64,000 bases of DNA from Cherax quadricarinatus. Lineage: Eukaryota; Arthropoda; Malacostraca; Decapoda; Parastacidae. The DNA lies in assembly GCF_038502225.1 (NCBI RefSeq), contig NC_091292.1, positions 102,146,128 through 102,210,127 on the forward strand, written 5' to 3'. Each line of letters begins with the position of its first letter. The stretch's first letter is position 1. Made by a program: the position numbers and the translations under genes. This document shows, piece after piece, positions 12,301 through 21,214 of the stretch. The notes below the pieces were generated by a model that worked only from the letters and a program-made list of their open reading frames with translations, did not search any database and was not told the DNA's origin.

Positions 12301-15300
12301 AGGACCTACAGTACTCAGGAGGAAAAGGCACTCCCAGGACACAGTGTCTCATCAGTCATTGCTGCATCTTCAATAAAGGTAAGTGTCATTTATTCTTCAT
12401 TTAGTAGAGTAGTACATGCACAGTATATATTGTGCATGTACTACTCTACTATTGTGCATGTATCCTTCTCTTTGTGTGTAGGAAAATGTATATTTCATGT
12501 GGTAAAATTTTTTTTTTCATACTTTTGGGCGTCTTGCACGGATTAATTTGATTTCCATTATTTCTTATGGGGAAAATTCATTCGCATACCGATCATTTCG
12601 CATAACAATCAGCCCTCTTGCACGGATTAAAGTCGCTATGCGGGGGTCCACTGTATATGATAAATGAGTTATATTGCTTCACATTAATTTTTATTTTGTA
12701 ATAAATAATTGTAAGTTTGGAGGTGTTTTGGCAGGTTATGAAATGGATGTACGTACATTATTATACCATTGTTAGGTAAGACACACATGCAACAGTTAGG
12801 TATCTTTATTTTAAAACGTTTTGCCTACACAGTAGGCTTCTTCAGTCGAGTACAGAAAAGCTGATAGAAGCCCAAGAGACGTGAAGACGATGTAATCAGT
12901 CTTCACTTCTCTTGTGCTTCTATCAACTTTTCTGTACTCGACTGAAGAAGCCTACTGTGTAGGTGAAGCATTTCGAAATAAAGATACCTAACTGTTGCAT
13001 GTGTGTCTTACCTAACAACCTGTCGGTATTTTCTACCATTTTATTATTCACATTATTATACCATTGTTACTGTTCTAATATTTTAGTGTCTAATTTTCAC
13101 AGTAGTATTCACTAATGCAAAGAATATAGCTCGAATTCTTGTAGCAGTCACAAGCAGTTTTGTAAATTTAGTTTCTCATTTGAATTTGACATAAAAATTA
13201 ATAGCATTCTTGGATCATGTTTTCTTTAGGTATGAAACGAGCAGAGAGGAGGAGGAGGAAAGTTAAAGCAGCTTCTCTGAATGATTCTCACCACCACCAC
13301 CACCACCACCCACGATCTCGTGAAGTAGAATTAGCAACTCTTCGACAGTTGCCAATAAATAATAACTTTGTTACAGAAAATAATGTTCTCTATAACCTTC
13401 ACACTTTTCCAGGTAGGTGAAAAATAAAAACATGTTTTGCTTATTACAGTATTCTATATTAATATCTTACATACACAGCTTTTAGCTGCACAATGAATAA
13501 CAGTACATCTCAGTCTGATAAAAAGGCAACAGTATTGTACCCCTTGAATCTTCATAAAAAAGATAATTTGATAAATCCTTTTCTTCATCTGTGAGAATAA
13601 TTTTTTGCTGTCTTATTAAACATCCAGCTGTATATCTACAAAAAAAAAAGCTCAAGTATTTTTTCAAAATGTAATTTCAGGAGATGACCTGGATCTGCCC
13701 CATGTGTCACGGCATTGTATCAACCTCACCAAGTTTCTGGGTTGTGGAGCGTTTGGTGAAGTATTTGAAGGGACAGCCTGTGGACTGCCATGTTTACCTG
13801 AGGTCACAAAGGTGGCAATTAAGGTATGTGTATCCATTAATTCTTATTTTTCATGTATACATGAGTATACATTTTATATGATTGGCAAATATGAGTACAG
13901 CCTCTCCTCACTTAGCGACGTACTCTTTTACCGACGGCCCAGACTTACAACAGGCTCTCTGACCTGTATGCATACATAAATAATGTTTATTAGAGCTGAT
14001 TTCTGCTATTTTGTTTAATACAATATATAGTACACTACTGTATAAACATTTAAAAATATAGTACCAGAAATGTTATAAATGGTGCAAAGGTGACATTAAA
14101 ACACTATCAAAGATGGTTCACAAGCCCACTACCATTATAGCTCCTCATTTAGCGACAATTTTGTTTACCAACATGGTCTTAGGAATGGAACTTTGTCATT
14201 GAGTGAGGAGAGGCTGTATATTTTTTAGCCACTACGTATATGGAAACTGAAAAAATATATGCATTTTCAACATTTTAAGAATTTAATTTTGTATTACTCT
14301 GTAAACAATGAGTGCCTTTGATGCTTGTCAGACTCTCCGTAAAGGAGCAACAGAGACAGAAAAAGCTGAGTTCCTGAAGGAGGCTCAGTTGATGAGTCAC
14401 TTCCAGCATGAACATATCTTGCGTCTTCTGGCTGTATGTACAGACCATGATCCTTTCTTCCTTATCCTTGAACTGATGGAAGGTGGCGATCTTCTGTCCT
14501 ATCTTCGTACAAGTCGTGGAGTAAGTTTGAAGTTTATTATTATTATTATTTTATACATGAGTTTGAAATTTATAGAAAATGTTAAGTCATATTCATATTG
14601 CAGAGTCAAATGTTTAGTCACATTCATATTGGATGGCGCCTTAGTGTCTGAAGTTTGAGCTGTCTCCCACAGAAGTAGAGTGACTCAAAAAAGAAGAAAC
14701 ACTGTCACTATCACTCACTCCACCACTCTCCTGCCAGAGGCATATTGATATTACAGCTCATATTTCCCTCCAAACTGCAGACACAGTGTATGTAACAATG
14801 AGCATTATTGTATCCACCTTTTAAATCAATTCTATTCATTTTTTAGGTTGAGTGTAGCTTGACATTAGCAGACTTGGTGGCCATGTGTCTGGATGTGGCT
14901 AAAGGTTGTGTGTATTTGGAAGAAATGCACTATGTCCACCGTGACTTGGCTGCAAGGAATTGTCTTGTCTCAACAACTGACCCCGAATCTCGTATAGTGA
15001 AAATTGGTGATTTTGGGCTAGCCAGAGATATATACAAAAATGATTACTATAGAAAAGAGGTACTGTATATCTATAGATCATTTTATTTATAACTTAATGC
15101 CATATTTATAAGAGTAGGCTTGTGAAATTCACGAGTGAAAAAACTTTAAACTTATTAAAATACCCCTAAAATTAATGAAGCTTTTTATTTTTTATATAAT
15201 AAGTTATTGTCATCTGTACAGTACTGAAAAAACATACATTGTCTTTACTTTTGATGAGTTCTGTGAGTTTTTCTATTCCCAGAGCCCAGCCTTAGGCTAG

Positions 15301-17873
15301 GCTTGTCTGGTCAACCAGGCATCTCTTATTTAGCAAAATCTTTTTTGTATAGGGAGAGGGGCTGTTACCAGTGAGGTGGCTGTCTCCAGAATCTCTGGTT
15401 GATGGAGTGTTCACAAGTCACTCTGATGTTTGGGCATTTGGAGTGCTGTTGTGGGAGATCTTGACTCTTGGACAGCAGCCATACCCTGCACGCACCAACC
15501 TTGAAGTGCTACATTATGTCAGGGGCGGAGGTCGCCTTAATCGTCCTCCCAATTGCCCAGAGGAACTGTAAGTTTTTCAATACTCCAAAAAATATATTAT
15601 AGTTTAATTGCAAATGATTTATTAACATGATACATGTTAATAAATATTTTTTTGTGAATCATCCATTTCATATAATGTACTGTATTTTGAAAACAATACA
15701 TTTAATATAAATGTCTGGGATCTATTTGGATTGTATAAAATCTTAAAATATTTTTCATAGATATTTTTTGTAAAGATCTATTATCTATTTCATTTCTTGC
15801 CTTAAATATCATTGGACATTGTATTTTCTCCAAACTAATTTAAAAGTTATCACATTGTCTTGTTAGGACAATGCTAACCTTATTTATGAGCTTAAAAAAG
15901 TGTTCTCAGGTAAAGTTTTATGTAAGTGTCAGCATGCTCAAGTTGCAAGATAAAATAAAAATGCAGCAGATAAATAGATAGAAGCTTCAACTTTTCTTTT
16001 TAGCCATAAACTGATGGAGCGATGTTGGAGCTACAGTCCAGAGAACCGACCAACTTTTAAAGAATGTCTTAGAGCACTATTGATGTTGGAGGAAACTATC
16101 TCAGCTTTGCCAGCCCTTGCAGTTCACAATGTTCACTATATTGGTTCAAATGGTAAGTAGACCATTCATATCTTCCATGCTTTGTGATTTATAAATTAAT
16201 CTGTTTCTGATGAATTTGCTGCAGATCTTATTTTAATTGAGAGAACTGTAAAATGTCTTAGATGGTTGAACTGATTAACATGTTTCTTGTTCATTGTCTG
16301 GTAAAGAATTAATGCGTTGTGTGATTTGCTGTAAATTTTCATTACTAATTATGCCTGATTTTGGACAGCATACGTAAATTGCAAAATATATGATGTCCTT
16401 GTATAATATGTGGAATATGTCGTGCTTTTTTCTTACTCCTGCAGTTGAAATACTGTATGTAAAATTGAGAGTTGTTCCATCTTTTGCATGATATACCCTT
16501 CAGCTTTTATATTGCCATAACTTGCTTGTTCTCTTGATGTTTGCATCTTGATAACAATAACAGTTTTTATGTCTTGATTGCCACCAGATTCCTAATTTTT
16601 TACTACCACATAAAGGAATTCAAATGAAATGACTACTGATTTATGCTGATAAGTATTAAATTACTTGGTAAAAAATGAGGAATGTAAAGGTATTGGATAG
16701 AATGCCAAAGTTTGTGCTGTCATATATGCTTATGTTTGCTGTTTTAGGTGAATGTGGCCTTGATAACCTGGCTTATGCTGAAGAACATGATGAGAATTAC
16801 AACACTAACTCAGGTGGGGAATTTTGTTTTCATTTAGGCAGCTAATTCTTTGACAATTTTCTAAATTCAGAAAAGATAGACTTGCTGCATTTTTTTTTTT
16901 AGCTTAGATATATAGTGAAACCTGTGAATTATGGCAAAGTAATATTTTCTTGCACAAGCAGAGAAAATTTCAGCTAATTTTCTACTTCAGTATTACTTTC
17001 ATTTCTGTTTAAAACTCAAATCCATTTACTTTAACAGGAAACTCCTTAGTTAGTGGGAATGATTGCTCGCCAAGTAATTCATGGTCAGCCCAAACAAGTG
17101 GCAGTGTTATCAACCTTGGAGGGAGAAATGGAAGTCAAGATGATGCAGGGAATGGAGTAGAAGTTGAAGAGTGCGATTCATTCTCAGGAGCAAGCACCCT
17201 ACCTCTGACAGCTCCTTTAAGGAGGCATCAGCAATACCTACAGCTGGTCAGTGAACCATCACTGTCATCTCCACCAGTTTCTCCAAGATCACCTCCAGCT
17301 AGTCTTCCATTAGGTGCTGAAGCCTCATTTGACTTGCCAAGGTTTTCTGCACAAACCTCAACAGATTTTCCCCGTTCTCCTACAAGCCTCATCACAACAG
17401 CTCAGGTATCAATTCCATCCACTCCACTTAGCCCAAGTATCGCATCTCCTATTCCAGACTCTCCTACCAGTGTCACCTTTACTTTCCCATTGACCACAAT
17501 GTCAAGTGTTATGTCTCCACAGCACTACCTCAAGCCATCAAATAATAAGGTCTATACTGGACCTTGTTTACAAGCAGGCCCTTATGATAATGAAGGCCAA
17601 GACATTGACCTGGATTCCAATTACAATCCACTCTTGGATAATTCCTATGTAAACATGTCGGCTGGAGACTTAAAACAGCGAAGTGATTTAACAAATACCA
17701 AAGATTTTGGAAAAATAAATGGGGTTAATTTAAGACACAAGAGAGATTGTGATATTATAGCTGAACTTGATAATCACCGTCTGAGTGGCGTATCAGCTCT
17801 TTCTGCTGTAAGTGGGATGACCTCTGCATCTACAGTTGATCTTGACCATAGCCCCAGTCAATCTTGGTGCTAG
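142..17873 (+). CDS. ROS1/sev-like: ROS1/Sevenless-like receptor tyrosine kinase, 3' part (17 exons, 5' end outside window)
   Basis: Single-pass cell-surface tyrosine kinase of the ROS1/Sevenless family, which binds an extracellular ligand and phosphorylates itself and cytoplasmic partners. I joined 17 exons by GT-AG sites. Summed length is 3,727 nt, giving 1,241 residues and a stop with no phase conflict. Domain order: end of a YWTD-like beta-propeller (exons 1-2), four fibronectin III domains (exons 3-9), one membrane span (exon 9), basic juxtamembrane stretch (exon 10), kinase domain (exons 11-15) and tail (exons 15-17). Kinase landmarks: glycine loop [12 protein letters not shown] lysine, [11 protein letters not shown], and a [24 protein letters not shown] activation loop nearly identical to ROS1. 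The two- or three-Tyr YxxxYY loop is also shared with insulin-receptor kinases, but the [10 protein letters not shown] hinge and the FN3/propeller ectodomain favour ROS1. The 5' exons (start codon, signal peptide, other propellers) lie upstream. Introns hold many transposons. Confidence 0.97.
631..807 (+). CDS. ROS1-like exon b: beta-propeller segment
   Basis: Acceptor ATATCCTCAG, donor GTAAAATATG. Reads [19 protein letters not shown] and ends [10 protein letters not shown], resembling another propeller blade with one N-glycosylation sequon (NQT) and a second (NTT). Joins exon a in frame (G split across the junction) and leaves phase 1. Confidence 0.88.
1292..2195 (+). mobile_element. CR1/L2-like LINE fragment (reverse transcriptase C-terminus and 3' tail)
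   Basis: Two overlapping frames encode a degenerate LINE ORF2 end: the first contains [15 protein letters not shown] and [13 protein letters not shown], the second [20 protein letters not shown] and [18 protein letters not shown] frameshift separates them around 1900. The non-coding tail (2100-2195) matches tails at 24556, 28208, 40515, 41495, 49010, 52370 and 60750. Sits in a ROS1-like intron and is inactive. Confidence 0.88.
2196..2515 (+). repeat. RTE-like LINE 3' end, two partial copies
   Basis: Carries the signature of the family: AGTCCTGGAGGTGGAAAGTA, a TTGAAGGAGGGG block, GCCTCTGCAAGGACAGTGAT and the end ACAGCCGACGTGTTGAAAAA. Two tails are fused (ends near 2388 and 2513). Compare the full RT-bearing copy at 30225-35645. 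Confidence 0.8.
2935..3305 (-). repeat. RTE-like 3' end relatives, two tandem copies (minus)
   Basis: Two similar blocks each contain, on the plus strand, a CCACCAAGGCGGGGTGGCCC-like stretch, then AAACGAAAGTTTCTCC, CCCTTGCTCCCAGCATTTTA and TGGAGAATATTAATATT. A third copy is at 36195-36365. They resemble the RTE-like tail but have a different internal part. Confidence 0.65.
3380..3597 (+). CDS. ROS1-like exon c: first half of fibronectin III domain 1
   Basis: Acceptor TTCTCACAG, donor GTAAGC. Encodes a cysteine-bearing linker ([14 protein letters not shown]) then FN3-like strands ([28 protein letters not shown]). Leaves phase 0. The 2.6-kb intron before it is filled with CR1- and RTE-like fragments. 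Confidence 0.88.
4453..4600 (+). CDS. ROS1-like exon d: second half of fibronectin III domain 1
   Basis: Acceptor TCATATTTCAG, donor GTATGT. The motif [18 protein letters not shown] is the classic FN3 E-F region (L-x-P-x-T-x-Y). Leaves phase 1. Confidence 0.92.
4655..4832 (+). repeat. RTE-like LINE 3' end (truncated)
   Basis: Matches the family tail: TGGAGTGACATCTAAACTGT, GCCTCTGCAAAGACAATGAT and CACCCTGCCTCAGTGAGAGA followed by GTTGATAAAAAAT. Non-coding, intronic. Confidence 0.8.
5085..5790 (-). repeat. RTE-like LINE 3' ends, two copies (minus)
   Basis: On the plus strand each copy starts with T-rich sequence and CCCACCAAGGCAGGGTAACC or its variant (5086 and 5630). This is followed by the reverse complement of the family tail (CATCATTCA, TTGCAGAGG, CAACAGTTTAGA, TCCAGGACTTGAATCC). 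Severely 5'-truncated and without an RT domain. Confidence 0.78.
5932..6134 (+). CDS. ROS1-like exon e: fibronectin III domain 2, main part
   Basis: Acceptor TTAACTTGCAG, donor GTCCTA (non-optimal at +3/+4). Starts [20 protein letters not shown], a typical FN3 A-B strand, and ends with [11 protein letters not shown] just before the F strand, which is supplied by the next exon. Leaves phase 0. Confidence 0.92.
6540..6707 (+). CDS. ROS1-like exon f: end of FN3 2 and start of FN3 3
   Basis: Acceptor GCAACTTAG, donor [26 protein letters not shown] completes FN3 2, and [20 protein letters not shown] opens FN3 3. Phase 0 at both ends. Confidence 0.92.
7157..7355 (+). CDS. ROS1-like exon g: rest of fibronectin III domain 3
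   Basis: Donor GTGAGT. Two in-frame acceptors lie 6 nt apart (TGTCAG then TTTCAG), so the protein may or may not include Phe-Gln before YTAFGDSIW. Contains [20 protein letters not shown], the FN3 E-F signature. Leaves phase 1. Confidence 0.9.
7587..7784 (+). CDS. ROS1-like exon h: fibronectin III domain 4, first half
   Basis: Acceptor GTGTAG, donor GTAAAG. Starts [29 protein letters not shown] matches the ROS1-type W-x-x-P-x-x-x-N-G-x-x B-C loop. Several N-glycosylation sequons follow (NNIT, NGSG). Leaves phase 1. Confidence 0.92.
7857..8985 (+). mobile_element. RTE-like LINE, 5'-truncated, RT open for 288 codons
   Basis: Uninterrupted frame 7857-8723 covers the end of a LINE reverse transcriptase: [12 protein letters not shown] (catalytic Asp pair FADD), then [16 protein letters not shown] and [19 protein letters not shown]. 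The 3' tail ends GGTGGGAATCGGCCGGTGTG then an ATAAA-rich end. It lies inside the intron between FN3 4 exons h and i. The intact frame suggests a fairly recent insertion, but the element lacks its endonuclease. Confidence 0.9.
9084..9305 (+). CDS. ROS1-like exon i: end of FN3 4 plus transmembrane segment
   Basis: Acceptor TTTTTTACAG, donor [26 protein letters not shown] completes FN3 4. A hydrophobic run ([20 protein letters not shown]) near the end is the single membrane span. The basic stop-transfer residues are in the next exon. Leaves phase 1 into a 3.9-kb intron holding two Tigger elements and a Penelope-type foldback. Confidence 0.93.
9343..9785 (-). repeat. RTE-like LINE 3' portion (minus)
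   Basis: Plus strand begins CGTCTCCCACCAAGGTACGG and continues with the reverse complement of the family tail and C-terminus (GCTCACACTCCAACAG, CACTTCACCAACCCCTCCTC). No open RT frame remains. Confidence 0.75.
10094..10348 (-). pseudogene. Tigger transposase fragment (DDE domain)
   Basis: Frame reads [20 protein letters not shown] and [18 protein letters not shown], which matches the first catalytic Asp region (N-x-D-E-x-G-L) of Tigger/pogo-type transposases. Only about 84 codons remain and the rest is deleted, so no activity is expected. Confidence 0.88.
10357..10575. repeat. CCACCATCACAA-type tandem repeat inside Tigger
   Basis: Irregular repeats of CTACCACCATCACAACC with CCTCTACCA variants. 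Open in several frames only because of the composition, and not a gene. Confidence 0.85.
11409..11568 (+). pseudogene. Tigger transposase N-terminus (helix-turn-helix)
   Basis: Begins [18 protein letters not shown], then [20 protein letters not shown] and [13 protein letters not shown]. This is the CENP-B/pogo-type DNA-binding helix-turn-helix at the start of Tigger transposases. Downstream the frame runs into the alanine-coding array. Confidence 0.88.
11569..11996 (+). repeat. GCT/GTA-rich tandem array (poly-Ala frame) within Tigger transposase
   Basis: About 430 bp of (GCT)3-5 separated by GTAGCACCGTCA-like spacers, forming higher-order repeats. The plus frame reads [17 protein letters not shown] and the minus strand frame reads [12 protein letters not shown]. 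It stays in frame with the transposase start (251 codons from 11403), but long open frames on both strands show this follows from the repeat. Confidence 0.9.
12045..12178 (-). repeat. tRNA-derived SINE body fragment inside Tigger
   Basis: GGATAACCCAAAAAAGTCAG, ATTTCCATTGGGGTCCTTAA and CCAGGATGCAACCCACACCA occur in the same order as in the SINE copies at 36430, 38820, 48620 and 52437. Orientation is inferred from copies with a tRNA-like head on the minus strand. Confidence 0.75.
12180..12380 (+). pseudogene. Tigger transposase middle fragment
   Basis: Frame contains [20 protein letters not shown], the Tigger CENPB-HTH2 region (K-x-S-x-G-W-x-x-x-F). It then shifts to [17 protein letters not shown], the DDE-proximal motif also seen at 10094. 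A deletion joins the two parts. Confidence 0.87.
12771..13016. mobile_element. Penelope-type terminal-repeat foldback with hammerhead-like cores
   Basis: Two arms in inverted orientation (about 12771-12889 and 12899-13016). Both arms carry the reverse or forward form of CTGAAGAAGCCTACTGTGTA. Arm ends are GTTAGGTAAGACACA and TGTGTCTTACCTAAC. The forward arm has TGAAG where an intact copy has CGAAA, and the reverse arm has CAAAA, so both ribozyme cores look damaged. Confidence 0.75.
13230..13412 (+). CDS. ROS1-like exon j: juxtamembrane region with His tract
   Basis: Acceptor TTTCTTTAG, donor GTAGGTG. Starts with [12 protein letters not shown] (stop-transfer), then seven consecutive His codons (all CAC). 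It then reads [10 protein letters not shown]...[12 protein letters not shown], matching the ELAELR and NALY-type stretch that precedes the kinase in ROS1/Sevenless. Confidence 0.93.
13681..13823 (+). CDS. ROS1-like exon k: kinase glycine loop and VAIK lysine
   Basis: Acceptor GTAATTTCAG, donor [27 protein letters not shown] contains the nucleotide-binding loop. The exon ends exactly at the catalytic VAIK lysine codon (13821-13823). The next intron carries a 319-bp MITE. Confidence 0.97.
13898..14216. mobile_element. MITE with TA target duplication in kinase intron
   Basis: 319 bp with terminal inverted repeats CAGCCTCTCCTCACTTAG and GAGTGAGGAGAGGCTG, flanked by TA on both sides. Subterminal motif TTAGCGAC recurs at the right end. 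No coding capacity. TA duplication and CAG start fit a Tc1/mariner-type non-autonomous element (inference). Confidence 0.85.
14332..14520 (+). CDS. ROS1-like exon l: kinase alpha-C helix and hinge
   Basis: Acceptor GATGCTTGTCAG, donor [26 protein letters not shown] contains the alpha-C glutamate that pairs with the VAIK lysine. [16 protein letters not shown] is the gatekeeper and hinge region, with Leu at the gatekeeper position as in ROS1. Confidence 0.97.
14655..14795 (-). repeat. RTE-like LINE 3' end fragment (minus)
   Basis: GAGCTGTCTCCCACAGAAGT, then ATCACTCACTCCA, CCTGCCAGAGGCATATTGAT and CCTCCAAACTGCAGACA are the reverse complement of the family tail. Ends about 50 bp before kinase exon m. 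Confidence 0.7.
14847..15059 (+). CDS. ROS1-like exon m: catalytic loop, DFG and activation loop
   Basis: Acceptor TTTTTTAG, donor GTACTG. Contains [29 protein letters not shown] and [11 protein letters not shown]. Catalytic Asp, metal-binding Asn and DFG Asp are all intact. Tyr residues of the YxxxYY loop are the expected autophosphorylation sites. Confidence 0.98.
15353..15567 (+). CDS. ROS1-like exon n: kinase C-lobe
   Basis: Acceptor TTTTGTATAG, donor [26 protein letters not shown] has SPE in place of the usual APE. Then [20 protein letters not shown] and the ROS1-like [20 protein letters not shown]. Leaves phase 2. Confidence 0.98.
16004..16152 (+). CDS. ROS1-like exon o: kinase C-terminal helices
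   Basis: Acceptor TTCTTTTTAG, donor [25 protein letters not shown] contains the invariant kinase subdomain XI Arg. The kinase domain ends in this exon. Confidence 0.97.
16748..16813 (+). CDS. ROS1-like exon p: small tail exon
   Basis: 66-nt exon, acceptor GTTTTAG, donor GTGGGG. Reads [20 protein letters not shown] with two tyrosines in acidic surroundings, which could be phosphotyrosine docking sites (inference). Confidence 0.85.
17038..17873 (+). CDS. ROS1-like exon q: C-terminal tail and stop
   Basis: Acceptor CTTTAACAG; stop TAG at 17871-17873. A Ser/Pro/Thr-rich cytoplasmic tail of 278 codons including the stop. Features seen: proline clusters ([15 protein letters not shown]), KVYTGP, PYDNEG and NSYVNMS. 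YVNM (Tyr codon 17646-17648) fits the YxxM consensus for p85/PI3-kinase SH2 domains. Low sequence conservation is expected in such tails. Confidence 0.93.
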
Positions 17874-17946
17874 ATACAAAGAGATCAAGATGATTTTTTA
17901 AGTGGGAAAATACCTCTTGTGAATATTAAGGCTGCTCTATGTACAA

Positions 17947-17977
<31 letters not shown>

Positions 17978-20900
17978 CGTATATGTATAAAAGGATTTAT
18001 TAATTTTTTTTTGTACAGTGTGAATTTCTTCAATAACTTTTATACTTTAACAGTCATTAAGACTTACTTTATATATGAACATTTTTGGGGTTATGTAATT
18101 TATTTGATAAATATATTCTCGCCCTCTAAAACAAATAATACCATTCTTTTAATTTAAATTTAATGAGAACCTATTATTTTATGTGCTTTGCTTCATTTAT
18201 TTAATGAAATCCTACAAGTCAGTATAATTCGTAGAAATTAATGTGTTTTGCTTTACATAGAATACAAGCACTGTGCTTAGATTCAAATTAATGAAATCTG
18301 CTAAATTTTACAAAATACAGATGGCACATGAAACCCTAATCATAGAATAAAATTTTTTACCAAGTTTTTTCACAGCTCCAATTAAATTCAGTGGAACTCC
18401 AAGCTTATTTGCTCATCTTGAAAGCTATCAAGAGATGTTAAAGCAATGTTTGGGTATTTTGTTAATTTAAGTAACAAGAACTGAACATCAGTTGTTCTAA
18501 TGTTTTGCTGTTTGTTTTTACCGAGAGTGCAATTTTTAACTGTTACGTTGCAGCGCCGTATGACCCTTGTGGGTTTAGCGCTTAGTTATGATTATAACAA
18601 TAATTAACTGTTGTGTATTGATATCTGCTATGATAATTCTTATAATTTCACATGGGAAGATGTATATATTTTTATTTGTACAGTTAACCATTACTAAAGT
18701 TGTTGCCAATTCAGTATTAAGGTTTATTTTACTCCTAGTGTTAAGATTGTCATTTATGTGAATAGGTTTATGCTTTAATTTCTCAGTGGCAAAATTTTTC
18801 CTTTACAGTATCAGTTATTTGCTACTAAAATCTGGAAAACCCATTTAGATATATCTATGATTTTTTTTATAAATGTGGAATAACCAAATCGGTTGAGACT
18901 TGATATGTTTATATTTGTGAATATCTTGTTCATTAATAATTTTTTTCCAAAAAGTCCTAGTAAGTACAGTAATAGGATTTAGTAGTTTATTGCTTCATTT
19001 GGATGTTATACATATCATGAGCACTTGAAATACATTACATGAAGCATATAATAACTACTGAAAACTGATGTGTGGGCAGTGTATCAGTAAATATATATGT
19101 ATAGTACAGTGCTGTACTGTACTTACTTAGTGCCTGTATAGTTACAAAGTCGTAAAATTCTCCTGTGATAAAACTGACGTGTTTTTTAAAGTGTAAAAAA
19201 AATGCACATTACAATATTTTGGTGTACTTGATGGGGCATGTTGCTTACATGTATGAAAACAGTAAACCCTTATAAAATGTGTATGTGACTTATTTCTAAT
19301 ACAGCACATTTTGTTTGAGATTTAAATGCCACTGTCTTCTCTACTTCAAATGTGAACTTTTTAAATATACTTGTGCATTTTAATTACTGTACTGTATAAT
19401 TCTTAAATATGTGATTAAAGCAAGGAAAGTGATGAATTAGATGCATACAACATCTGGGTATATATTTTCTAGATGTTTGGTTATCCAATGTCTCTCAAAA
19501 CAGTGGCAAAGACTGTAGAAGAGTAGGTAATCAGTCCCTCAGCCTTGCAGAATTATATACAGAAGACAGTAGAAGACTAGGTAATCAGTCCCTCAATGTA
19601 GAAACATGTGTTAAACACCCTCTCTTCTAGGCAGATGTTCAATAAGGAACAAATTGCATTATTTGGATTTAGGTACAGAAATACTCAATGTCCTTAGCTT
19701 TCTTAATTTCTGTAAATCCTGGCTAACACATTGGCTGCTGGAAGCAGGAGCAGACTACTGACCCAGTCTATCAAGTTACCTGTATACACGACCTAAATCC
19801 TCACATGCACAAGTTTCACAAACATCCCACGTGTCCCCCTTAAATCAAGACCAGATTAATTTCTAGTTTGTTAATACAGGCAAGAAAGGCCATAAAGATG
19901 TAGTAGAATAATTACAGTAATGTCTACATCAGTGTCTCCTAGCCAGAAAGGGCCTCTTCTGCACTTATCTTTGGGACAGAGCATTTGCATATCTGACTAG
20001 GATGACTCCATGTACTGTCATTCAGAGTTTCCACTGTCCAGTGCCATTCAAATGTTGGCAAGGGGCAAGAAGCTGACAACTTTCTGTAAAGACATGTAAT
20101 GTATAACAAGCTTTTATTTCAGAAGACATTTCATTAGACATTTTGCTTTGTTATTTCATTAGACATTTTGCTTTGTTATTTGTGTATCGTTCCAGTCACG
20201 GTATTGTGCCTTTTTGTTATTTATTTTGCTTTATCAAGTTCAGCCCTGAGCAAAACATCTAAAACAAGTGTTTGACATTATATGCCTTTATACCTGCCAT
20301 GCAACATTGTTCAGGTGCCAGTGTTGGTATATGGCAGGCACACAGTTTATTGTACACTAACATTCATTCATTTATTAAAAACTTCAAACATGCCCTAATA
20401 TTTACTGAAATCAAATATAAAAAATAGACAATTAAATGTGAAATAAATTTGCAAGACACTAATCACCAGTTATCTTCTTGAATGCCCACTCTGACCCACC
20501 TCCATGATCAAGATTAGTAGGTGCTCTGTATATGTATGTAGCATGAATAAATAGAAGGATGAGAGGACTGAACCATGGTAGACAGTACAGAATCAGACTG
20601 TCAATTTACAGACCACAGTTTGATCCACTCATCCACCCTTCTGTTTATTCATTAACAGTTATTTAATTTGAGTTCGTGTGCAACATATTTAGTGCTACAG
20701 TTTATAATTTTTTTTTTTTTTTACCAAAACCTTCAATATTAGCTTTCTGTTATCAAATGTCAATCATATTCTTTATATTACAAAAGAAAATAGACAATTT
20801 CAGGGTGCTCTTAAGAAATTTTACATTACAATAATTTAAATATAACACTGGGGCATTCTTCACAGAATAATAAATCTCAATTTTAGCATTCATTTCTCAT
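17874..20900 (+). other. 3' UTR and downstream intergenic DNA of the ROS1-like gene
   Basis: AT-rich sequence without a coding signal. A TA dinucleotide run lies at about 17949-17977. AATAAA at 18346-18351 is the first clear candidate poly(A) signal, but others follow, so the transcript end is undetermined. The segment holds a small TAA-tail insertion (18545-18603) and a Penelope terminal-repeat fragment near 19500-19620 (phrase GGTAATCAGTCCCTCA twice). Confidence 0.5.
18545..18603 (-). mobile_element. TAA-tail SINE-like element, 5'-truncated, with target duplication
   Basis: GTGGGTTTAGCGCTTAGTTA then TGATTATAACAATAA. Flanked by the direct repeat TTAACTGTT (18536-18544 and 18604-18612). Confidence 0.75.
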
Positions 20901-20924
20901 TCATTCATTCTAAACTGTTGTATC

Positions 20925-21055
20925 TCAGTGCCTCTACAAAGGCAGTGATTATGTATGAGTGATGGTGAAAGTGTTGAATTATGATTGAAAGTTTTTTTCT
21001 TTCTTTTTTGGGTCACCCTGCCTTAGTGGGGAACGGCCGACGTGTTAAAAAAAAA
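20925..21055 (+). repeat. RTE-like LINE 3' end
   Basis: GCCTCTACAAAGGCAGTGAT, then CACCCTGCCTTAGTGGGGAA and CGGCCGACGTGTTAAAAAAA, the canonical end of the family. Confidence 0.82.
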
Positions 21056-21214
21056 AAAATCCCATTCGGTGCATGGAAAGAAAAAATATTTTTATGCTGC
21101 AATCAATTTGGGGTATGTCAATATGAGATATGCTCAAACATTGTATAGAAGTATAGTATACAGTACAGGAGAGAGAAATGACAAAATACTGACATGAAGG
21201 ATAAGGACAAATGC

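Larger units (their letters stand above)
11138..12653 (+). mobile_element. Second Tigger-type transposon, with internal repeat expansion and SINE fragment
   Basis: Terminal repeats CAGTGGACCCCCGCATACCG and the matching ATGCGGGGGTCCACTG are flanked by TA (11136-11137 and 12654-12655). It contains an N-terminal transposase fragment, a large GCT-rich array, a SINE fragment and a second transposase fragment. It belongs to the same superfamily as the element at 9806 but a different subfamily (TIR start GGACCCCCGCA versus GGACCCTCAG). Confidence 0.93.
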
